Source: Hansfordia pulvinata (lineage: Eukaryota; Ascomycota; Sordariomycetes; Xylariales). Taken from it: a stretch of 64,000 bases of DNA. Position 1 is the stretch's first letter. Each line of letters starts with the position of its first letter. Below, piece after piece: positions 24,832-36,065 of this stretch. Where the stretch lies: NCBI GenBank assembly GCA_006538405.1, contig BJKQ01000002.1:3720001-3784000 (forward strand), written 5' to 3'. The notes under the pieces are model-generated. The model ran no database searches and had not been told where the DNA came from. It saw nothing but the letters and a program-made list of their open reading frames with translations. A program made the translations under genes and the position numbers.

Positions 24832-25171
24832 TGCCCTGCCTCGGCCGCCTTGGAGTTGTGATGTCTGGGTTCCATGCGGACCAGAGATCGACCCGCCCCC
24901 AGTCCACATTCCTGGGGCTCCGTAGCCGAAATCTGGGGCCGAATGGATCAGACCTGGTCAAGCCTCATGGCCAAGTCTGGGGTGCTGAGCCCAGCCAGTG
25001 ATCTGGGGAAGCCAAGCCTCTCCGTCCCCCCCTTCCTTGGTGGAGTATGGGCGCCGACATTGGACTGCCGAATATCACGAGACGAGGGCAATCACGCATG
25101 TCTCCGCGCGGGCGAGTTGGAGAAAGGCAAAAACAGAGACGGAGGGGGGCGGGAAGGACACGGATAAGGGA

Positions 25172-25180
25172 GCTTTTCCG
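25172..25180 (+). promoter_or_regulatory. GCTTTTCCG candidate cluster motif, copy 2
   Basis: Second copy, about 550 nt upstream of the MFS start, in the MFS-AKR intergenic region. Confidence 0.25.
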
Positions 25181-25826
25181 CTGGCGAATTTCCGGGTAGC
25201 TCGGGACCCCTCGTCGGGCCTACTCCGCAGCGCGTGAATGAGGGGCTCGGATCTGACCATCTCAGACTAGTCGAATCGCGGCTAAAGGTAGGCAGTCGAG
25301 TCGGGAAATATGTGAATGATAGCAATGGCCGGGATGGACAGTTCAATGTCATCCTGATGTTGGAGAACGGAGGGCCGCCCGGTGTGTCCAGCGGGCCCCG
25401 GATTTGCCTTGATACATCTTTCTGCACAGTCGGTCGTCCCTTCCGTACAGCACAATCGGCGCGACCGCGTTTGGAGGGGCAGTCACGGAGGATAGCCCGG
25501 GGCCAAGATACCCGGCTGGGAGCTGCTACAAGATACCTCCCTCATGTACGCGTACACCCAGCAATGGATTTCTGTCCACGTGTATCTTCGGCTGGGCTTG
25601 GGCGAGTTCTGGCGCTGACGAGGGCCGAGGCGCATCTGGGTACACCGTATTTGACTTACGACAATAAGTCGCATAGGCATGGTGTGGTTTCATTGGAATC
25701 CGGCTCGCGCACCTTCGAGTCAGGTTGTTCTGGTCCAGCACATTGTCTCATTTGATTCAGCCCATGTCTTGGATGCCGTGTTCTATTCTTCAGTACCTAG
25801 TCTAGAAAGCGGTAGGCAGGTGGTAT

Positions 25827-26879
25827 CTATTTAGACCCCCACTTCTCCAGATTGCTGGGGGCGGCCTCTTTTACAATCTCCTTGAGCTTGTCCACGCTGA
25901 ACTCCTGGAAGATGTCGTGGCCCCAGTGCTTGGACGTGTTGTAGCGCTTGTGCTTCTCGAGCGCATCCAGCTGCTGGACCGCGTCGGCCGGCAGCTCCAC
26001 GACCTTGAGGTTGGACACGATGCGGTGCGGGGTAACACTCTTGGGCAGGACAATCGTGCCGCGCTGGACCGCCCACGAGTAGAGGACCTGTCCAATGTCG
26101 AGCCCCAGCTTGCCAGCCAGCTCCGAGACCAGCGGGTCGTCGACGGTGCGCGGCTCTCCCGTCTGGTTGTTGCCCAGGGGCGAGTAGGCCTCGATCAGGA
26201 TGCCCTTGGACTCGCAGAACTGCTTCAGCTCGGGCTGCTGGAGGTAGGGGTGGGCTTCGATCTGGTTGACGGCCGGAACGACAGTCGTCTTGCTGAGAAG
26301 ATCCTGCAGGCGCGGAATGTTGAAGTTGGAGACACCAATAGCCCGGACCTTGCCGGTGTCGAGCAGCTTCTCCATAGCTTTGTACGTGTCGGCTGGGTCG
26401 ATTTCGGCCAGCTCGAAGACGCCATTCGAGTCGACGGGGAAGAGATTGTCTCCCGACTTGAAGGCGCTGTCTCGTTGGTTCAGCATATGGTGGGTGGACG
26501 CTTGCTCCTGGGTTCCAGAGCAGAGAGGAATGGGAGAAACCTACGTGGGCCAGTGCATCAGGTACAGGTCGACATAGTCAGTGCCGAGGTCTTTGAGGGT
26601 CTTCTCGAGGGCTGGCAGCACATCTTCAGGCTTGTGCTTTGAGTTCCACAGCTTGCTGGTGATGAAGACGTCGGAGCGGGGCACGCCGCTCTTCTTGAGG
26701 CCGGCGCCGACCTCAGTCTCGTTGCGGTAGATGGCGGCGCAGTCGAGGTGGCGGTAGCCGGCCTTGAGGGCCTGCTCGGTGGCAACCTCGACCTCCTTGG
26801 GGGCGGCCTGCCAGGTGCCGAAGCCGACAGCAGGGATCTTGGCCCCGGTGTTGAGCGTGAAGGTGTCTGGGAGAGGCAT
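25827..26879 (-). CDS. Aldo-keto reductase (Gcy1/GldB-like)
   Basis: NADPH-dependent carbonyl reductase that would reduce an aldehyde or ketone to an alcohol. Exon 1 is 26879-26545 and exon 2 is 26466-25827; the intron begins GTAGGT and ends GACAG. Splicing creates the conserved LMHWPTAFKSGD and a 324-residue protein, normal for the family. The catalytic tetrad is visible: Asp46 (HLDCA), Tyr51 (AIYRNE), Lys76 (SKLWN) and His109 (LMHWP). The NADPH-binding signature is [19 protein letters not shown] ([16 protein letters not shown]), and ends with KWGSK. There is no frameshift. It is divergent from the A-T-R reductase with 982 bp between start codons, so the two may share a promoter. An AKR would fit as the enzyme that reduces the aldehyde released by the A-T-R protein; a general glycerol or glyceraldehyde reductase role is the alternative. 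Confidence 0.92.
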
Positions 26880-27364
26880 GGCGATGAGGTGGTCTTGGTG
26901 CTGTGGGTAGGTAGAGAGGGTGCGGGAGAAGGGACGGTTACGAGAGAAGGAAGAAACAAGAAGAGGAGTAAGGAGGGAACGAAGAGCACAAGTAGATGCG
27001 GTCGTCGTCGTCCGTCCACCAGGCCAGGCGGGGGACAGTCCACGGGGCGCAGGGGCTGGACCCGAAGACCGGAGGCCCCCGACCAGCGGGACGCAAGCCA
27101 GCCATCGCGATCGAGACACGGCGTGCGCGCAATCCTGACCACTGCCTGATGCTTACCTGGTTGAGAACCCTTGAGGCGGGCCGTCCGGCGTGACGTGACG
27201 TGACGAGGTGAGACACGCGGGGCCTGGGCAATGCGCCGCGTCCTTCTGTGGTCGGGGAAGACAGCCCGACGCGGGGAGGTATCAATGTGCAGCGGCCTCC
27301 ATCAATTGGAAGTCTGCTCGTATCCGTCTAAGTGGACGGCCCCACTGCGGGGGAGGGGAACGGT

Positions 27365-27395
27365 GCTTTTCCGTCACCCGCCCGTCGCTTTTCCG
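27365..27395 (+). promoter_or_regulatory. Tandem GCTTTTCCG motif pair
   Basis: GCTTTTCCG at 27365-27373 and again at 27387-27395, exactly 22 bp apart (about two helical turns). This is the spacing expected for cooperating binding sites on one face of the DNA. Its role is inferred. Confidence 0.35.
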
Positions 27396-27761
27396 TTTCC
27401 CGGCCGCGCCTCCCCCCCTCTTGCGTCCAAACGGGGCAATACCGGCCGAGACGGCGCCAACGCGACCAATCCCGATACCTCGCGCCCTGCGCAGCTGCGG
27501 GTGCTTGTACCGGCTGGTGGACTGCAGGACGCCCCTTGACTCCCGCACGAGGAGAATGTTGGACCACAATGGTGGTAGGTATGGCGAGTACGAGCACCAT
27601 GGATCTATCTGGGGGTCCGTCCGGCAATGAACCCAAGGTACGCGTATCTCGGGAGATGTTGGCTTGGCACAGTGCCGAACGCCGTCGTCGGCCGCCCCGT
27701 GCGATCCGTCTCTGCTCGGAAACTCCAGTCCGTGGCCGGCGCGCCTTCCTTTGCGTCCATG

Positions 27762-27770
27762 ATATTAATA
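27762..27770. promoter_or_regulatory. AT-rich core promoter element (ATATTAATA) of the A-T-R gene
   Basis: The same 9-mer as in the MFS promoter, 92 nt upstream of the start codon at 27862. Likely TATA-like. Confidence 0.35.
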
Positions 27771-27861
27771 TTCGTGGCCCTTCCCCACGCTGTTGTCCTC
27801 TGCCCTTTGGTTGGCCCCTCACACTCGCACACGTGCGCACACATTCACAAAGTTCTTCATC

Positions 27862-30800
27862 ATGGCGGCTTCGTTCGAAACATCCGCCCCTCTCGACTCG
27901 GGACTCGGATCGCTTTCCTCTTCGGAGCAGCGGTCGCCTCCCAGCGTCGTCCCGGCGCGCCAGCAGGTGGAAGACGACTCCAAGCTGCAGACTGTCGACG
28001 ATCTTGTGCGCAGCCGCGCGAGGACGAACCCCCATGACGTCGTCGTCTCCTACCCCTCCGCCGGCATCGACTATGTTGACTACACCTATCAACAGCTCGA
28101 CGTGTTCGCGTACCGAGTGGCGCGTCACTATCAGGAGCTCATCCCCACGCGCGCCTCCTCGGCCGAGCAGCCCACCGTGGTTGCGCTACTTGGGCCCTCG
28201 AATCTCGACTATCTTGTCACCATGCTTGCCTTGACAAAACTCGGCCACACCGTGCTCTTCCTGTCCACTCGCATATCTCAAGCGGCCATCGAGTCTTTGA
28301 TGACCGCCACCGAGGCCCACTTTCTGCTGGCGGACCCTCGGTATATCGAGACGGCCAAGGAAAGCACCGAGAAGCTGTCCCAAGTCAAGGTGGGAGGCAT
28401 TGCGCCGGCGTCCGTCTTCGACTTCCCCGTCGAAGTTCACGCCGACACTCGCATAGACTACGCGCTTGACCACGACATTGAGACAAACAACAGGATATAC
28501 ATCATCCACTCCAGTGGTAAGCTGACTGTTCCAACGCACAAGCCCAACGCGAGTCGAACTGACACACGACCACAGGCTCCACGGGCCTCCCCAAGCCCAT
28601 CTATCAGGCCCAGAAGTCGGCACTCGCCAACTACGCATTCAGCATGAACATGAAGGCTTTCATCACCCTGCCCCTCTACCACAACCACGGCATATGCAAC
28701 CTCTACCGCGCCTTCTACGCCAAAAAGCCGCTGCACATGTACAATGCCGATCTGCCGCTGACCGAAGACTACTTGACCAAGATTCTCGCCAAGCATGACT
28801 TTGAGATCTTCTACGGAGTGCCCTACGCACTTAAACTTTTGTCCGAGAGCGAACGCGGTGTCGAGTTGCTGCAGCGGCTCAAGATGGTCATGTACGGCGG
28901 ATCTGCGTGTCCCGACGAGCTGGGCGACTTCCTTGTCTCCAAGGGTGTGAACCTGATCGGCCACTATGGCGCGTGAGTCTTCCCACTCGCTAACATGATC
29001 TTGTCGTGATGTTTCCTTGCCACTTACTAATATCAACATTTGTGCAGAACCGAGGTTGGCCAGCTCATGACCTCCTTCCGCCCCAAGGGCGACAACGATT
29101 GGAACTACGTCCGAGAGCACGACCGGCTGAAGCCCTTCCTGCGCTGGATCCCCCGCGGGCCCAACGTCTTTGAGTGCAGCGTCGCCGAGGGGTGGCCGTC
29201 CAAGGTCGCCTCGAACCAGCCCGATGGTTCATACAATACCAAGGACCTGTTCGAGCCCCACCCTCACACCCCGGGGGCATGGAAATATCTGGCCCGGTCC
29301 GACGACACGATCGCGCTGGTCAACGGCGAAAAGTTCAACCCGGTACAGCTCGAGGGTCGGATACGAACCAACAAGGCTGTCACCGAGGCTGTCGTCTTTG
29401 GCAGCGGGCGCGCCGCTCCGGGCGTGCTCATCGTGCCATCTGCCGCGACCGAAGGCAAGACGGATGACGAGATCGTCGACCTCGTCGTGCCCACGCTCGA
29501 AGGCCAGGCTGAGGCATACGCGCGTATCACGCGCGACATGGTGAAGTTGCTACCCCGGGGCATCGAGTACCCGCGCACCGACAAGGGCAGCGTGATACGA
29601 CAAGCCTTCTACCGTCAGTACGCCCGGGAAATTGATGAGGCGTACGACGAGGCAGATCGGACGGCCTCGGCAGACACCAAGTTGAAGGCGCTGGGCCTCC
29701 CCGAGATCAAAGACTTTTTGCGCGCCACCATCGCCCGGCTGCTTGAAGGTGGGCGGGTTAAGCCGAACGACATTGGTGACGACACGGACCTTTTCTCGCT
29801 CGGCGTCGACTCGCTGCAGGCGATTCAGTTGCGCAGCGAGATTGTCAAGAGGGTCGATACGAGAGGGGTCAGGCTGGGCCAGAACGTCGCCTTTGACCAC
29901 CCGTCGATCAACAAGCTGAGCGCCCATCTGTTCAAGCTAGCCTCTGGTGGACACGGAGAAGACAACGGGTCCAAAGCGCGGCCGTCGAGAGTGAGATGGC
30001 CGCGCTAGTCGCGCGGTACGGGACTTTCACTCCCATCCCGGCGCCGGCCCGCCGCCCGCCGTACTCGGTTCTGGTCACGGGCGCCACCGGGTCTATCGGC
30101 GCACAGGTCGTCGGAGTGCTGGCGGCGGACCCGAAAGTCGAGCAGGTGTACTGCCTTGTGCGGGCGCGGGATCGCGGGGAGGCGGCGCGGCGGGTTCACG
30201 CGTCGCTGAGGGAACGGAGAGTCTTCGATTCTCACAGCATGGAAAACATGTACAAAATCGTACCGTTGCCCTCGGACCTATCCGACTCCTTCCTGGGCCT
30301 GCCACGCGACACGTATCACGAGGTCACGGCAGGCCTCCACCACGTCGTCCACTGTGCCTGGGCCGTCAACTTCAACATGAACATATCCAGCTTTGAGCGC
30401 GACTGCATTGCTGGGGTGCGCCACCTGATTGATTTATGTCGGCAGTCCGCTCGGGGAGGGTCGTCGCCTGCGAGTTTCAACTTCTGCTCCTCGGTCAGCG
30501 CTGTCGTTCATTCTCCTCCGTCGTCCCCGGCCCCGGAAGGCCTGCCGCGCTTCGAGTGGGCGCAGGCGACGGGCTATGCGCGGAGCAAGTCGGTGGCGGA
30601 GCACATCTGCAAGAATGCGGGGGGAGAAGTGCCGGTCCGGGTGCTCCGCGTGGGCCAGGTGATTGCGGACACGCGCCATGGCATCTGGAACGCGACAGAA
30701 GGAATCACGCTGATGCTGCAGAGCGCCTTGACGACGGGCTGCCTGCCCCGCTTGCGCGAGAGGCCTTCGTGGCTGCCTGTTGACGTGGTCGCGCATGCCA

Positions 30801-31216
30801 TTGCCGAGATCTCGCTGTCGCCCGCCGACGGTGGCGATGCGAATGCGACCACGGGGTTCGTGTCGACTCAGATTGCAAACCACCAGCACTTTGAATGGAC
30901 CACGGATCTGCTGCCCATGCTCAGGCGAGCTGGGCTTGAGTTTGACGAGGTCGAGCCCAAGGAGTGGGTGCGCCGGTTGAGGGAGTCGAACCCGGACCCC
31001 GTGGCGAACCCGCCCATCAAGCTGGTTGAGTTCTTCGCGTCCAAGTATGACCGTGACGAGTTCGGTCCGTCGTCCGAGTCCAGGACGTACGAGACGACCA
31101 GGGCCCGGGCGCTGTCGCCCTCGCTGGCTGCGGCGCCTCTGCTAGACCAGGAGCTGGTGGACAAGTTTGTGCGTCACTTTCTGAAGACGGCGTGGAAGGG
31201 GGAGAAGGCCGCGTGA
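27862..31216 (+). CDS. NRPS-like adenylate-forming reductase (A-T-R), one apparent frameshift
   Basis: Predicted to activate a carboxylic acid as acyl-AMP, load it on a carrier protein and release it as an aldehyde with NADPH. Exons: 27862-28516, 28576-28972 and 29048-31216. The first intron splits the AMP-binding P-loop (SSG, then STGLPKP). The A domain has ITLPLYHNHG, GVPYALKLL, VMYGGSACPDEL and GHYGATEVGQLM, and the C-terminal ...NGEKFNPVQLEGRI. The T domain has DLFSLGVDSLQAIQLRSEI with the phosphopantetheine Ser near residue 606. The R domain has VLVTGATGSIGAQVV, the TGYARSKSVAEHI (YxxxK) catalytic motif and VRVLRVGQ. There is no condensation domain. The frame breaks at CC 29971-29972 between T and R. 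One extra C gives QSAAVESEMAALVARYGTF and exactly 1073 residues. Otherwise the A-T and R parts would be separate proteins. The acid substrate cannot be predicted by eye. Confidence 0.9.
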
Positions 31217-31941
<725 letters not shown>

Positions 31942-33031
31942 ATGGCCCCCACGACGGTGCTGATCACGGGGTGCAGCGAGGGCGGGATCGGGCACGCGCT
32001 GGCGGCCGAGTTCCGGGCGCGGGGGTGCCGGGTGTTCGCGACGGCGCGGGACCCGGCCAGGATGGCGTCGCTGGAGGCGATGGGGTGCACGACGTGGGCG
32101 ATGGACGTGACGTCGGAGGCGTCCGTCTCGGCGGCGGCGGCGGCGCTGGCGGCGGAGACGGCGGGTGGAGGAGGCTCGCTGGACGTGCTGGTGAACAACG
32201 CCGGGGTGCACCACATCATGCCGTTCGCGGACACGGCCATGGCGGACCATCGGCGGGTCCTCGAGACCAACGTTCTGGGCGCGTTCGCGGTGACGCAGGC
32301 ATTCCTGCCGCTGCTGCTCGAGGCGGGGAAGCGCAAGGGCAAGGGCAAGGGCGAGGGCGAGGGCGGGGGCGCAGGAGGGCTGATCGCCAACATCGGCTCG
32401 GTCAACGAGGTGGTCAACCCACCTTACCAGACAGCGTACAACGCGTCCAAGGCAGCGCTGCACGCCATGACGCGGACGCTGCGGGTCGAGTTGGCGCCCC
32501 TCGGCGTCCGCGTCGTCCAGGTCGTGACCGGCTCGGTGACCACGCGGCTCATGGACAACGCCGCGGGCCCTTCGGGGAGGTTCCCCCGGGAAGCCCGTAC
32601 GCGCCGCTCAAGGGCGAGATCGAGGGCAGGGGGTTCCTCAGGGCGGCCAGCTGGCAGGCCGCCGAGGACTACGCGCGCAAGGTCGTGGGCGAGCTGCTGA
32701 GGGACCAGCCCAGCCGCAACGTGTGGGCGGGCGGCAACACGTGGGTGGCGTGGGTTGCTACGTGGCTTGGGTGGGAGGGTATGATGGTGAGTTTTTTTTT
32801 TCGTTTTCTTTTTTGTCCATTTCTCTCTTCTTCTTCTTTTTTGTTCTTTTTTTTTTCAAATCGTCAAATCCCATCCCAGACGACTCTCTTCTTGGGGCCT
32901 GCGCTGCTCCGGTTGGCCGGAGAGGGGGAAGTGTTGTGCGCCTGGTTGGGGGGCATTTGCTGACTGGGTTATCTTCTCTGCAGGAGGGAGCGCTCACCAA
33001 TGTGGCCGCCTTGGATACCATACGGGTGTAA
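31942..33031 (+). CDS. Short-chain dehydrogenase/reductase (Ayr1-like), one apparent frameshift
   Basis: NADPH-dependent ketone/alcohol oxidoreductase of the classical SDR fold; the closest type I recognise is fungal 1-acyldihydroxyacetone-phosphate reductase (Ayr1). Exon 1 is 31942-32786 and exon 2 is 32984-33031, with GTGAGT and CTGCAG at the intron borders. Motifs: LITGCSEGGIGHALA (TGxxxGIG), LVNNAG, the catalytic serine in NIGSVNEVV and YNASKAAL (YxxxK). Between the fourth helix and the serine strand there is an extra K/G/E-only stretch, KGKGKGEGEGGGAG, from a GGGCAA/GGGCGA repeat. The frame breaks at the five C at 32583-32587. A sixth C gives GRFPPGSPYAPLKGEIEG and a 297-residue protein ending LTNVAALDTIRV. 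Its position next to the A-T-R gene suggests a tailoring role; a lipid-metabolism role is the alternative. Confidence 0.88.
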
Positions 33032-34110
33032 AAGAGGGAAGAGATTCATGAGCGGTCTCTTGAGAATGCGCGAGTGTACCGCACTAGAAGGGGAAAAGGG
33101 ATCCCGAACCACTCCCCACGTGTCTCAGGAACACAACGACACAACGAGCTCAACGAGGAATGTAAGATAACAGGGATGCAATATATGCAACAGCTCGGAT
33201 ATCGACAACATGGATTGACCAAAGTGTAGAACATGTGCCATGAAATAGCATAGGCAGGAGAGGAGAAGACAGCGCCATCACCATCATCGTCTACATCTGG
33301 AAAAGGGGGGGATTGCTCTGCCTACCTCGTTTGGCCCACTGAGATGTCGCCAAAGGCCGCCTGGCCCCTGCGCCGACGACCGCGGAGCCGTCCGCCCGCA
33401 GCGCCGCCGCGCAGTAGCCCTCGTCCGCGCTGCCGCTGCCGAGGTTCCCGGCTCGGAACACGAGCCCGGCCGGCCTCACCCGCGTCCCCGTCCTTTGCCT
33501 TCGCCGTCGCCGTCGTCGTCAGCTTGACCAACGACCCCATCACCAAGTCCCCAGCCTCCGTGTCCAGAGCCGCCGCGGCCTTCTGCTGCTCCTCTTGATC
33601 CTCGCCGCCCCGGATGTCGCCAAGGCACCCATCAGCTTCTGACCACTGAAGGCCCAGGGACACGGGAGTAACGGCGAAGAGATTTTGGGGCGAGCCGGGC
33701 GAGAAAAAGGACAAGACCAGCCGAAGGGTTGCATTGGTGCACGTCGAAGGATGCTCGTGATAGAGGCATGCGCTGGTATAGAGGCGTGCCTGGTACATAC
33801 GATGACATGTCTGGTGTGAATACCTCCCCGCCATGGCGGAATGGATGGAACGCGAGAGTGCTGTAGCGCGAACGGGGCGCGGTGCCTGAAAGACACTACC
33901 ATCACGGGGTTCGAGGGTGGGCGTTACAATGCTAGATCATTCTATTCTATAGATGTCTTTCTTAAATACTTAATCTGCGCTGCAATGCTTGCCTTGACTT
34001 TCCGCTTCGGCTGGCGCTCTGCAATGCTTGTTCCTCCGTCCACGTGAGGAGCCCGACAACAGAGACTCGACTCCCGCCCGCAAGCCCGGCGGCAAGCACT
34101 CACAGGAAGA
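33032..34110. other. Intergenic with a possible coding fragment on the minus strand
   Basis: Minus-strand frames at about 33291-33479 (AGNLGSGSADEGYCAAALRA) and 33480-33700 (SEADGCLGDIRG, AGDLVMGSLVKL) have more protein-like composition than the surroundings. They could be an exon of an unrecognised gene or a remnant. No start, intron set or domain can be supported, and the frame change between them is not of the type seen in the other genes. Confidence 0.3.
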
Positions 34111-34669
34111 TCAGGACGGCCCGTCGCGATCGGCCACCAGCCGGACGACGGCGTCCTGCGCGGCGAGCCACGCGGCCCACCCGCCGCGGTCCGCCAGGAT
34201 GTGCCGCACCCGGGCCTCGAGCCAGCCCGTGTTGCCCCAGAACCCCACGACGCCTGGAAGCGCAGCCAGTCCACCAGCGCCGTCTCCCAGTGCCGCACCA
34301 GCAGCTCCCAATCGTACTCGAGGCCCCCGCTGCTGCCGCCGCTGCCGCTGCCGCTGCCGCTCTTTTCTTCGACATCGGCGGCGGCGGCAGCAGCCACAGT
34401 GGTGGTCGCCAGCAGCCGCTCCCGGTACCGGCGGAGCAGCGCCTCCTCCCCGGCGCCCATCGCCAGCTTCGGCCTCTCCCCGGGCGACGGCGACGGCGAC
34501 GGCGAGGACCCCAAGAGCATGGCCGGCGGCACGGAGCAGGTGAACAGCTTGGCCAGGTCGCACACGCCGAGCCCCTGCCCGACGTACTGGAAGTCGTAGA
34601 ACGCGACCCGATGGCGGTCCTTCCCTCCCTCTCCCTCTCCCTCTCCTTCTGCCTCGCCGTGTCCATCTC

Positions 34670-34717
<48 letters not shown>

Positions 34718-35742
34718 ACGACGTTTGCCCGGTGACGGGTACAGGCACGGGCACGGTGAACATGTTCTCCGACTTGACGTCGCCGTGGATCAGCGTCTCC
34801 TGGACCCGCCGCCGCGGTCCCTGCTGCTGCGGCTCCAGCACCGCCGCGGCCATCTCGGCGACCGACACGGCTCCTCCTCCCGCCGCCGCCGCCGGCTCGC
34901 ACAGCGGGGCCGACCACTCCGACCCCTCGTCCGCCCGCAGGCTCTCGTACTCCCCCCTCCGCGTGGCTAGGTACGTATACCCGCCGTTGAGCCAGACGCC
35001 GCCGCCGTCGCCGCCGGCACCATCCTCCACTCTACTGCTGCTGCTACTGCTGCTGCTACTGCTGCTGTTGCTCTTCTTCTTCTCCTTCTTCTTCTTTCTC
35101 GCCTCCTCCAGCGGCGGGAGTATGCGAGCGTGCCCCTGCTGGTGTCGCGGCCGGTGTACCGCCCGCCAGGTCCGCCCGTGGAAGCCCGCAAGCCAGTCGA
35201 CCGCGGCCAGCGCCTGGCCCGGGCCCAGCAGCGACCTCCTGCCGCCCGCGGAGACGGGGAACGCGGGGCGCAGGTCCGTCATGAGCGTCGCCGTGACCCC
35301 GCGGGCCGCCAGCGCGCCCCCGCCGTGCCGCGTCGAGTCGGTCACCAGCGACGCTATGGCGGGTATGTCGTCGTCGTTGTCGTCGTTGTCTTCCGGGTGG
35401 TCGTCGTTGTTGCGAGCTTGCTGCTGCTGCTGCTTCTGTCGTGTATGCCGCGGCTGCAGGCCGGCCTCGGGCGCCACGACGCGGTAGAAGTACTGCTCCG
35501 CGCCGTAGCTGAGCATCTTGCGCAGGTGGCCCTCGTCCAGCTCTCCTTCGTCTCCGTCCCCCTTGTGATTGTGGTTCCCGGCAGTAAGTGAAGGCGGCGA
35601 AATGTACTTCAAGATGAGCCGGAAAGTCCCGTCGTCGTCCCCGACAGGCAATGGCGGGAGGTCAGTTGCTGCTTGTTGCTGTTGTTGTCCCGTCGTCGTC
35701 GTCGGCGAAACCACCCCACCTTCCTCTTCCTTGTCTTTTCCC

Positions 35743-35786
<44 letters not shown>

Positions 35787-36065
35787 CGAAGACGATGATG
35801 ATGACAACCACCGAGCGCGCACCTCGCAGATGTGCCCGTATCCCGCCCACAGCGTCTGCGCGCGGCGCACCGAGACCGCCTCGAGCCCGCAGCCCGCCAG
35901 CATGACCTGCGCCGTCTGCTCGGGGCCGGCGAAGGGCAGCGGCGGCAGCGCTGCTGCTGCTGCTGCGGTTGCTGCTGCTGGCGTATGCGTCGCCGCCGCC
36001 GTGTGCATCGAGTCCAGGGCCCGGGCGAGGTCGCCGGGGGAGAGAAACCCCGAGTTCGCCCCCAT
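34111..36065 (-). CDS. APH/EcKL-type small-molecule kinase, repeat-rich, one apparent frameshift
   Basis: Predicted ATP-dependent kinase of the aminoglycoside phosphotransferase/ecdysteroid-kinase-like fold, which phosphorylates hydroxyls of small molecules. The key motifs are LIHGDVKSENMF (catalytic HGDxKxxN loop) and VAFYDFQYVGQGLGVCDLAK (DFQ in place of DFG); RLILKYISPP gives the ATP-binding lysine. The start at 36065 (MGANSGFLSPGDLARALDSM) is chosen because it begins conserved-looking sequence. The frame breaks at CCCC 34243-34246 (GGGG in the coding sense). One extra G gives QASWGFWGNTGWLEARVRHI and a 651-residue product ending at 34111. The core is interrupted by many homopolymers: poly-Ser, poly-Ala, poly-Gln and KKKKEKKK. 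Their coding repeats at 34671-34723, 35033-35100 and 35743-35782 inflate it well above the usual 350-420 residues. The substrate is unknown. Confidence 0.8.
34671..34723. repeat. (GCC)n-(GAC)n trinucleotide repeat in the kinase gene
   Basis: Eleven or so GCC units followed by seven GAC units, read on the minus strand as poly-Ser then poly-Ala. Confidence 0.9.
35743..35782. repeat. (GAT)n trinucleotide repeat in the kinase gene
   Basis: Thirteen GAT units, read as poly-Ser on the minus strand within the nucleotide-binding lobe. Confidence 0.9.

Larger units (their letters stand above)
24626..25826. other. MFS promoter and AKR downstream region
   Basis: Carries the MFS promoter: ATATTAATA at 24745-24753 (120 nt before the start) and GCTTTTCCG at 24823-24831 and 25172-25180. 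No coding sequence is recognised up to the AKR stop at 25827. Confidence 0.5.
26880..27861. promoter_or_regulatory. Divergent promoter region between AKR and A-T-R reductase
   Basis: 982 bp between the two start codons. It contains two GCTTTTCCG copies 22 bp apart (27365-27373 and 27387-27395) and ATATTAATA at 27762-27770, 92 nt from the A-T-R start. A CACA-rich leader lies just before 27862. The arrangement would allow joint control of both genes. Confidence 0.45.

Noticed and set aside
29940..29996. Intron between the T and R domains of the A-T-R gene
   Set aside because: GT...AG pairs present are too short (about 31-43 nt) and out of phase.
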